The notes beneath the pieces were generated by a model. It ran no database searches. It worked only from the letters and a program-made list of their open reading frames with translations, and was not told the origin of the DNA. From Euclidia mi (lineage: Eukaryota; Arthropoda; Insecta; Lepidoptera; Erebidae), in assembly GCA_944739405.2 (NCBI GenBank), contig OX123182.2, forward strand, positions 15,635,326-15,699,325: a stretch of DNA of 64,000 nucleotides, given 5' to 3'. Both the position numbers and the translations under genes were made by a program. Shown in pieces: positions 12,366-20,176 of the stretch (its first letter is position 1; each line of letters opens with the position of its first letter).

Positions 12366-12901
12366 GCCAAGAAATTACGCATTACACATATTCAATTTAG
12401 ACAAAACGTCATGAAGATAAAACTAGCCGCCCAGCTATTTACCCCGCAGCGTTGCAACATCATTACAGTTCTATAAAATGGAATTTAAACTGCCTGCATT
12501 CAAAGACGTAGATGCAACAGCTGAAATGCTTCACCTTATCAATGATTTATTTTATATATTAGGTTCCAAAGTTTTATGGCTACGGCTTCAAACGGGCACT
12601 TAATAAAGATAACGCACCTACTGTTATTAAAAAATTAGAAGAGTGCATAAAATTTATTCTAACTGTATCAATAAATAAATACCAAATCAGCAATATAAAA
12701 TTAATCAGATTACCTCGAAGCACCGGCTTTCTCGGATTTTGTGTAGCAATAGAGAGTGCGAAAGGGATGTATAACGATTTGATTGTAAAGCAGAGTTCCT
12801 GTATCAAGTACGTGCCATTACAAAAGATTTCACAGGATCACATAAAACTATTATTTGCAAGTATTAGATCTCTCTCTGGTAGAGAATACTTTGGGCATTA
12901 A
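12366..12901 (+). pseudogene. P-element (THAP9-family) transposase, C-terminal part, frameshifted
   Basis: Reading three frames in turn gives a continuous match to the C-terminal third of P-element/THAP9 transposases. First comes a segment with KIKLAAQLF, then RSVATSLQFYKMEFKLPAF leading into a DVDATAEMLHLINDLF stretch. Then KFYGYGFKRAL, and finally TGFLGFCVAIESAKGMYNDL and KISQDHIKLLFASIRS, the signature block near the C-terminus of the family. It ends at a TAA (12899-12901). Frameshifts lie near 12445 and 12573. The N-terminal THAP DNA-binding domain and most of the catalytic core are not seen nearby, so it is a dead remnant. It sits at the tip of the palindrome; the right-arm partner lacks the last 71 bp of the arm sequence. 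Family recognition is by motif memory, with no search run. Confidence 0.8.
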
Positions 12902-12964
12902 GTCCGCCTTTGTACAAATTATTTGTTTTGTGCAAAAGCGGACTTAATGCCCAAAGTATTCTCT
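12881..12964. repeat. Palindrome tip hairpin: 27-bp stem, 30-nt loop
   Basis: The stem 12881-12907 (AGAGAATACTTTGGGCATTA, continuing AGTCCGC) pairs perfectly with 12938-12964. The loop contains CCTTTGTACAAATTATTTG. Positions 12907-12933 are the exact reverse complement of 8986-9012, the sequence just outside the left arm. Confidence 0.9.
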
Positions 12965-12966
12965 AC

Positions 12967-13410
12967 ACTTGATACAGGAACTCTGCTTTACAATCAAATC
13001 GTTATACATCCCTTTCGCACTCTCTATTGCTACACAAAATCCGAGAAAGCCGGTGCTTCGAGGTAATCTGATTAATTTTATATTGCTGATTTGGTATTTA
13101 TTTATTGATACAGTTAGAATAAATTTTATGCACTCTTCTAATTTTTTAATAACAGTAGGTGCGTTATCTTTATTAAGTGCCCGTTTGAAGCCGTAGCCAT
13201 AAAACTTTGGAACCTAATATATAAAATAAATCATTGATAAGGTGAAGCATTTCAGCTGTTGCATCTACGTCTTTGAATGCAGGCAGTTTAAATTCCATTT
13301 TATAGAACTGTAATGATGTTGCAACGCTGCGGGGTAAATAGCTGGGCGGCTAGTTTTATCTTCATGACGTTTTGTCTAAATTGAATATGTGTAATGCGTA
13401 ATTTCTTGGC
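12967..13410 (-). pseudogene. P-element transposase remnant, inverted partner copy
   Basis: Mirror image of the left-arm remnant and equally frameshifted. Compared with the left arm it has lost 71 bp (the left-arm segment 12810-12880), so the segment carrying KISQDHIKLLF is absent. The junction has a short GT shared at both ends of the deleted segment, as in a microhomology deletion. Because the left copy is the more complete, it is probably the source or the better-preserved copy. Confidence 0.75.
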
Positions 13411-14036
13411 TATTAATTCGTAAGGTTGATTTTTCGAGCGATGTCTTATGTAAGACGTATAAGTCTAACGTGTTGTCAGAAAGTGTTCGCCTTATGTCTG
13501 TCGTCTAGTAGGTAGTCGTTGGGTCGTGGGTTGTCGTTGATTTCTCCATTATACTATAATGATATGAAAAATAACTCTTAATGAATTGGACATTTCAAAT
13601 GACTCAAAAATGTCTTATGAAGAAATTATGTTTATAAGGAAACGAAACCTGTCAACTAGTCTAATTAGGTCAGTCCTGACAAAAAAAAAATGTCTTATTG
13701 TATTAGATGATCGTGTTTTTATTTAATATCGGTGATTTTGACGATCTACGCAATATTTCCGTTTTATACTTCTCTCAGCCACGGTAGCCTACATAATATA
13801 AATTGTTCCAATGCTTTTCCAAGCCTTAGGGCCAGTCTTACCACATCTATTTAGCCATTATCTTTTAACTTTAACTGTGGTGGGGAAAAATAGTCACACT
13901 TATATAGCCGTGGGTCCACAGGAACTACCTATTGATATTAATTAAAATAAAAATGCGTATTCATTTAAAAAAACTGTTATTAAACTTTGAATTGAAACAT
14001 TAACAATCGTAGTAGTGTACAAAATCAACTATAATG

Positions 14037-14292
14037 CATACATACATACATACATAGACTTACGCCTGTTTCCCCGAAGGGGTAGGCAGAGGCATATTAA
14101 ACGCCCACTTTTCGCCAGTGTTTTGATCCCACGTAATAGGTGGCGAGCCTATTGCCGCTTATCGGGATATTTTGTTTGCCAGAGCCTCGTCCGTTGATCG
14201 GCAGGTGCACCACTTGCAGGTGAGGTTGGCTTTGGGACCCTATGTTCCTTGGTGGGAACCCTATGCACCCTTTGGTGGGAACCCTATGCACT
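14037..14292 (-). mobile_element. SINE-like retroposon, family A (right-arm copy)
   Basis: Same element as 11485-11739 in inverted position. The (CATA)n microsatellite at its left edge is the 3' tail in minus orientation. The 10-bp target duplication AACTATAATG lies at 14027-14036 and 14293-14302. Confidence 0.75.
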
Positions 14293-14358
14293 AACTATAA
14301 TGAGTGTATTTTTTATCTTTAATGGCACTTTTTTTAATCATTCGTTATTTTCTAAACC

Positions 14359-14401
14359 TTAACTGTAGTCGTGGGTCCATTGGACCCACGAATACAGTTA
14401 A
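14359..14401. repeat. TTAA-flanked 35-bp palindrome (right-arm copy)
   Basis: Partner of 11376-11418: TTAA, CTGTAGTCGTGGGTCC, a 3-nt centre, GGACCCACGAATACAG, TTAA. Confidence 0.6.
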
Positions 14402-14815
14402 GGGTTTAGATAAATTAAACAATAGAAATAAAAGAAATTGTTTTTGCCGAGTCATTCAATCGGAAGTTATCAGAGGGAATTGGAACGTTTTGTATGCTTT
14501 CACGGCTGAATTACTGAACAAATTATTATATCTGCGTGTGTATTCTAAGAAGTTAAAAAAGACAGTCGAGGGTAAAACTAGGATTCTTTTGTATACAACA
14601 CTTAGTGCTCTTGTCGATTTATCTCCAAAAGCTGCACCAACAACATTGAACACCAAAATATAAAACGAAAAAAGAAACAGCACTCGAACAAACGTTATTT
14701 GTTGTTAAGTGAATTGTATGACCAAACACGGGCTACGGTAGCTACGCCGCTATGCCGTGCTACGGTGCTACGAGTGCTACGGCGGACAAAGCGAATGTTC
14801 AGATACCTACAATTA

Positions 14816-15297
14816 GGGTGCTTGTACACGGTGCATGTAGCTGGAGCAAGTAAAGGTGCGGGTTACATGCGTGAGTAGCATGCGCAAGCTACTTGTTCAA
14901 GTCACCCGCTTGTTCTTATACATGATGCAAATAACTGGAGCAAGGTAAAGACGCGGGCTACTTGCGCAAGCTGTATGTACATGTTATTTGTTCGTGGTCA
15001 AGAGCTATATGTGCATGCTATTCGCGCGGTAGCTTTACGACTTGAATCACGTCAAAATGTCTCGACGAACGAAAAATCTTTTAAAATCATATGTTAAAAA
15101 TGTAATTTTAACAAGTAACATGCGCGAGTGACCCGCGCGCGCCGCAGAGCACGCGAGTTAGTTGCGCGGGTGGCTCGCTTTGGTACATGCTCGAGTCGCT
15201 GGACCCGCACATTTGTTTAAACGATATGTTTACCGTGCATATAACCCGCGCAAGTGCCTCAACATGCTCAAACTACATGCACCGTGTAGAAGCACCC
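14816..15297. mobile_element. PIF/Harbinger-like MITE, 482 bp (right-arm copy)
   Basis: Mirror copy of 10469-10950, with flanking TTA at 14813-14815 and 15298-15300. Equal length in both arms shows few indels since duplication. A 90-codon open frame overlapping it (15162-15431) is mirrored in the left arm and is an artefact of the GC-rich repeat. Confidence 0.8.
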
Positions 15298-15769
15298 TTA
15301 CAGTGAGTGCACCCGCGACCGTATTTTGTGTTGATACTAGGTTTGATACGTCAAAAGGCGAATTCTCAACGGCGCGGCGTGAATACGTTTCGGGAGGCTT
15401 TACCTCTAGCCAGGAGGCGAATGCAGATTAGATTAGAGTGCGCCGTTTCGTAAATAATTTTTGTTTACATTGTAGCTACAACTGCACGATGTGTATATGT
15501 GTGCCACCTTAATATAGCAAGTACATTTCAAGGTAGTTTGATCAAGTAAAATGTATACTATAGGCTGTTATAATGCATTTATAACATTTTAACTGGTAAA
15601 GAGACTATAAAGCATACACGTGTTTGATTGTTTATATATGACGCACAGCCAAAAGTATTGGTCATGACATAATGAGTGGGCTTAGCTGCGAGCATTCTCT
15701 AGGGATCTAGGTTAAAAACCTTACCTTATACATCACAAGACAGCCCTATAACATTATTTTTTAGAAGGT

Positions 15770-16085
15770 AGCAGAGCTTTGCTGATTTCAGCATAAATGG
15801 GCCGGCTCGACCGGGAAAGTACTACACTCTCAAAGAAAAATCGACGTAAAGTAACAGTACTTAAACTGTTGCGTTTCGTTCATTGTGTGAGAGTGCCGGA
15901 GGCCCTATCCCCTATTCCTTCTCCCTGATCCCACTCCTCATCCTATCCCTTTTCCCAACTTCCCGACCCCAAGGGGCGACAACGCACTTGTGACTCCTGT
16001 GGTGTTGCTTGTGTCCATGGGCGGCGGTAATTGCTTACCATCAGGCAATCCGTCTGCTCGTTTGCTGCCTATTACTATAAAAAAT
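15770..16085 (+). mobile_element. SINE-like repeat, family B (right-arm copy)
   Basis: Mirror copy of 9690-9995. Begins near GGTAGCAGAGCTTTGCTGAT, passes through GGGCCGGCTCGACCGGGAAA and CCCCAAGGGGCGACAACGC, and ends GCCTATTACTATAAAAAATA. Confidence 0.7.
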
Positions 16086-16753
16086 ATATATAATATAAAT
16101 ATATGAATTCTTAATCATGCGAATATGTACAAATTTCACACGTACCTAGTTGTATATTATTCATCAGTTTTACGACCTCCAGAGGTATTTTAATAAAGTA
16201 AAGCCTAGATTTACAACATTATATGGAAATTGTTATAATGTCGGATGAAAGAGAACGGTTTTATTTCGAAAGTTCTAAATGGAATAAATACACGTTCAAA
16301 GTGTGGTTATATAGTACCTACTTTATTACAGTTATGTGATTGTATGATATGTTGACAGAAGACTCTAAACTAAACGCATTCAGGTTTTGGCGTAATGGGA
16401 AAACTGCCAGCAAATTTATTTGCATCACTATTATTTATCATGTAACGTGAATTTTAGGGGAATGGTTCCAGTGCAGGGTTAACGAATACGTTGACGATGG
16501 GTGATGTAACAAATATGAGCACATAAAAAAAAATTATTTTATCAAGTCTTATTTGGATTATGTCTTAGAGTACTAACTGCCTAATTACGAAAAATATTGC
16601 CCAGCATTATTTGAATACCGTTTCGCCAACTTTTCTCAGATACATGGGAATAAACTGACTGTTCACTTTTTAAATCGTACGCTATATATTGGCATCAGAT
16701 TCCATTTTTATGGTTGCTATTATAAAATATAGATCGAGAAATATACTGGCGTG

Positions 16754-17911
16754 GTGTTGTGTGTCGTCGCCTCACAGGTTGTAAATTCGACTGTAATATC
16801 GCAAATCTGAAATGGAGAAATGTAGAAATTCTGTCAATGTGTGAATCCACAAAATTATTTCAGATAACATTTTTGAGTTTTTTTAAAACCACCATTAATA
16901 AGTTAGTAAACGTTAACACCCGTTAAATAAACTCGTATAATCAATTTATATTTCTTGGAGAAGTACTTTCCAATATATTTATATATTGCGACATTTATTT
17001 TATTTTAGTTTTATCATGTTCCCATATCGTCTTCAATGAAGTATTTTATATCTTTCTACCTTTATGTTCAATCTAAGCATCACTAGGATACTAAAATAAA
17101 CTTCCTTGATTTCTCTAAGGGCTCCCGCAGACTAGCTTCTTTTAGCATCGGCGACCGCTTATTTTGCAACTCTATCGATGCAGCATCGCGTTTTAGCGAC
17201 TCTCTGCGTTCGAAACAATATCAGTAATATATGTTGCCAGCAAAAAATAAATATACCAGTATAACTACATGATGTTCGTTACAATGATGTTAAATTATGT
17301 CCTGTTATTAATAGACATTTTATGTCCTAAACAATAGATGACATGGACAGTATTGCATTCATTTCATCGTACTAATGTTAATGTATGAAGTAATAGATGA
17401 TGCTCTCCGATTATAATTCGTGAACTAGTTGCGGGACGTATGCAAAAAATACCGACTTCAGCTCGGTTGATATTTCCATCGGTATAAAGAAAGCGGTATT
17501 TAATTTGTGAGCTTCATAGTCTATGGTAAGAGTCACCTCGTCAAAATCTAGTAGGTACAACACCCTAGGCTCGACCTATAATCTATAGCTGCCTTAATAA
17601 AAACTTAGATCGGAAAATGTCATTCGTGTCTATTCTACATATTTATTATAAACGCAAACATAATTTTATCGACGTTTATTCTGTTTAAGCCAGTCACTAG
17701 TCTAACCCTTTAGTAATAACCTTATTTTCGGTTACAGAATAATAAATAGAACTTTGGGGCAAAATTACCCCAAACAGCTACTAAAAATCTGAACAACCAA
17801 TACAAAATAAATTATTTTTGTAGTTTACATGGGGATATTTTTAGTTAAATCTTAAGTAACACTGAAGTGCGTTACGCTAAAATTCATTTATTCTTTCACT
17901 AAAATTCTAAT
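16754..17911. other. Non-coding DNA with an isolated MITE end
   Basis: No gene. At about 17119-17158 is GGGCTCCCGCAGACTAGCTT followed by CTTTTAGCATCGGCGACCG. The same sequence occurs inverted at about 26618-26661 (GATGCTAAAAGAAGCTAGTC, then TGCGGTGGCTC), so both are probably isolated terminal repeats of one MITE family. Confidence 0.45.
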
Positions 17912-18074
17912 TGTACAGTCAACAGCAAAAGTAGATGATCAAAATCAGAAATCAAATATTAATGAACGGAGTTCGCGTCAGAACTATGTGACGTCAAAGT
18001 AAATCAAAAGTATGTGATTGTAAATTATACCAATCATTTGCTACTAGTACAGCTGCCATATATTCGTGATCAGT
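17912..18074 (+). repeat. 163-bp repeat, left member of an inverted pair
   Basis: Begins TGTACAGTCAACAGCAAAAG and ends CGTGATCAGT. The reverse complement is at 24649-24811 with moderate divergence and unchanged length. The two copies bracket about 6.6 kb containing the CR1-like LINE. It is probably a dispersed repeat family with two copies in opposite orientation. Confidence 0.75.
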
Positions 18075-18276
18075 AAAATTCATCAATATTGTATTCGAAA
18101 TGCAAATTTATATTATTGTACATGACATCCGAATTACAGATTGACATTAAAGAGTTTCGATACTTGGATTTTTGCACTATTCCAACAGAACTCTTCAGAG
18201 AGGTTGGACTAATAAGGTTATATTTCTTTGGAACTCTTGCTAACAGTGTAACAAAAGCGCGAAGTAAATATAAATA

Positions 18277-18508
18277 ATGCATACATACATACATAGACTC
18301 ACGCCTGTTTCCCCGGAGGGGTAGGCAGAGGCATACTAAACGCCCACTTTTCGCCAGTATTTTGATCCCACGTAATAGGGGGCGAGCCTATTGCCGCTTA
18401 TCGGGATATTTGGTTTGCCAGAGCCTCGTCTGTTGATCGGCAGGTGCACCACTTGCAGGTGAGGTTGGCTTGGGACCCTAAGTTCTTGGTGGGAACCCTA
18501 TGCACCAT
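18277..18508 (-). mobile_element. SINE-like retroposon, family A
   Basis: Copy of the (TATG)n-tailed element: (CATA)n at the left edge, then CTCACGCCTGTTTCCCCGGA and GCCTATTGCCGCTTATCGGG, ending near CCCTATGCACCA. No clear target duplication was seen. It is followed by a hairpin (about 18526-18571). Confidence 0.7.
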
Positions 18509-18525
18509 AATAACCATAATCACCA

Positions 18526-18571
18526 TAATTTTATCTTAAGTGCATAAATAATGCACTAAAGATAAAATTAT
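18526..18571. repeat. Hairpin beside the SINE
   Basis: AATTTTATCTTAAGTGCAT pairs with ATGCACTAAAGATAAAATT across a short loop, with one bulged base. Confidence 0.6.
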
Positions 18572-18775
18572 CAATCTACCTTCCGGTTTTTATACATACC
18601 TATAGAAAAACTATTTGTCACAGACACAGAAAAAGTACAACATAAAAAAAGAAACAAAACGCAAGGCATAGCATTAGCACAGTGTAATAATATTTTTATA
18701 TTGTGGCATTAGTCTGTGACAGATAGATACACTGTGTACTGTGACAGATATATTGTAGCCGACTAGGCAAAAGCA

Positions 18776-19125
18776 ATCATTGAGTTATAATTTTGTATCG
18801 CATCAGCTACTTTTGAACATTTACATAAATGCACAAACATGCAAAGATAGTAATATTTATTGAATTATGGTTTTGTATTACATCAGTTACTTTTGAACAT
18901 TGACATAAATGCACAAACATGCAAAGATAGTAATATTTATTGAATTGTGGTTTTGTATCACATCAGCTACTTTTGAACATTGACATAAATGCACAAACAT
19001 GCAAAGATAGTAATATTTATTGAATTATGGTTTTGTATCACATCCGTTACTTTTGAACATTGACATAAATGCACAAACATGCAAAGATAGTAATATTTAT
19101 TTAATTATGGTTTTGTATCACATCA
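18776..19125. repeat. Tandem array of 80-bp units (about 4.4 copies)
   Basis: The marker CTACTTTTGAACAT recurs with its TTTTGAACAT at 18811, 18891, 18971 and 19051, giving an exact 80-bp period. Units also share GCACAAACATGCAAAGATAG. The array stops at CATCA (19125) where the LINE begins. The next bases of the unit (GTTACTTTTGAACAT) reappear at 23496, just after the LINE poly(A). So the array pre-existed and the LINE sits inside it, in phase. Confidence 0.9.
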
Positions 19126-19201
19126 CTTCCGCTCGCGAGCGCTCCGCGAGTGCACGTGTTTACTTACGATTTCTCGGAATTGGGCGCGTAAATAAATAAA
19201 A

Positions 19202-20134
19202 ATGGTGCAGTGTAAAAAATGTAAACTGTTTTTATCAACGGTTAAAGACGATAATATTATTAAGTGTAAAGGGACATGCGAAGGTGTATATCATAGGAAG
19301 TGCGTAAGGAATGCCAGGCGATTTTTGCAAACAGAAATCTGTGACGAGTGTCAAAAGTGCAGCCCAAAAGTACCGCAGCGGCCACCGACTATTGATATAG
19401 ACCCCAAAGATATTACAGTGGAATCCCTATTAATAGAAATGAACAAAAAACTGGAAATTATCTTTAAACTATAGAAAAAGCTAGATGACCTCACAGAAAC
19501 AGTGGATTTCTACGCTGAACAGTATCAACAAATGGTGGATTTTAAGAAGAATGCGGAAAATAAAATAAAAGCCATAGAACAAAGGAACGTGTATCTTGAA
19601 AAATGCAATGTTGCGTTGGAAGAAAGAGTCATTAACTTAGAGAAAAAAGACAAAGAAAAAAACATAGAAATTGCGTGCCTTCAACAGAGCAAAGATAATG
19701 AGAACATAGTGGATGTCATACGTAATGTTGCCGTGAAACTCAATTTAAATCCAGACGATATTGAGAGTGTTGAAAGAAAAGGCCACGAGAGAAATAATGG
19801 TTCTCAGACAGGCGCAGAACGACCACGCCCGATTGTAGTCAAATTGCGGTCAAAGCACGCCAGAGACCAATGGCTACAAAAGCGAAAATTGCGCCTAACT
19901 AACAGCACTGTCTATGACAACGGCAATAATATGCCTATATACATAAATGAAGATTTAACCAAAGCCGTAAAGTTACTTTTCTGGGAAACGAGAAACCAGC
20001 TAAAAAACTCACACAAATTCATTTGGATACAAAATTCTAACATTCTAGTCAAAAAAGGCGAGAATGAGAAGATATATCGCATAAGGAGTGAAGACGACAT
20101 CAAATCACTACGCGATATTGATCAAAATAAATAA
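19202..20134 (+). pseudogene. LINE ORF1: PHD-like zinc finger plus coiled coil, split by one TAG
   Basis: Starts ATGGTGCAGTGT. Residues about 4-60 hold a cysteine/histidine array (CKKC, CKGTC, YHRKC, CDEC) typical of PHD-type fingers in ORF1 proteins of CR1-group LINEs. After an in-frame TAG (19472-19474) the same frame continues to 20134 with a long charged coiled-coil (about 19500-19700) and a basic C-terminal part (PIVVKLRSKHARDQWLQKRK). ORF1 proteins bind element RNA and help form the RNP. The single amber codon is the only lesion I see. It may be a recent inactivating mutation or be read through. Confidence 0.8.
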
Positions 20135-20176
20135 ATTCCAGGAACATACCTAATACTGCGGGATCACACAACGTGA

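Larger units (their letters stand above)
9013..16753. repeat. Giant palindrome: 3.8-3.9 kb inverted arms, 30-nt loop
   Basis: Left arm 9013-12907 and right arm 12938-16753 are reverse complements along their whole length. Outer edges pair as CACGCCAGTATAT / ATATACTGGCGTG and inner edges as AGTCCGC / GCGGACT, leaving a 30-nt loop (12908-12937). Identity is very high but not perfect: there are scattered substitutions, small indels and a 71-bp segment (12810-12880) present only on the left. Both arms carry the same nested MITE, two SINE copies and a TTAA mini-palindrome, so those insertions predate the inverted duplication. Flanking DNA outside 9013 and 16753 is unrelated. An assembly fold-back artefact is made less likely by the arm differences but not excluded. 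Confidence 0.9.

Noticed and set aside
12580..12807. 75-codon ORF mirrored at 12969-13196
   Set aside because: It is the antisense of the P-transposase remnant; the family match is on the other strand.
9013..16753. Two arms as an independent pair of genes or a gene cluster
   Set aside because: No arm contains an intact coding region; content is transposon remnants.
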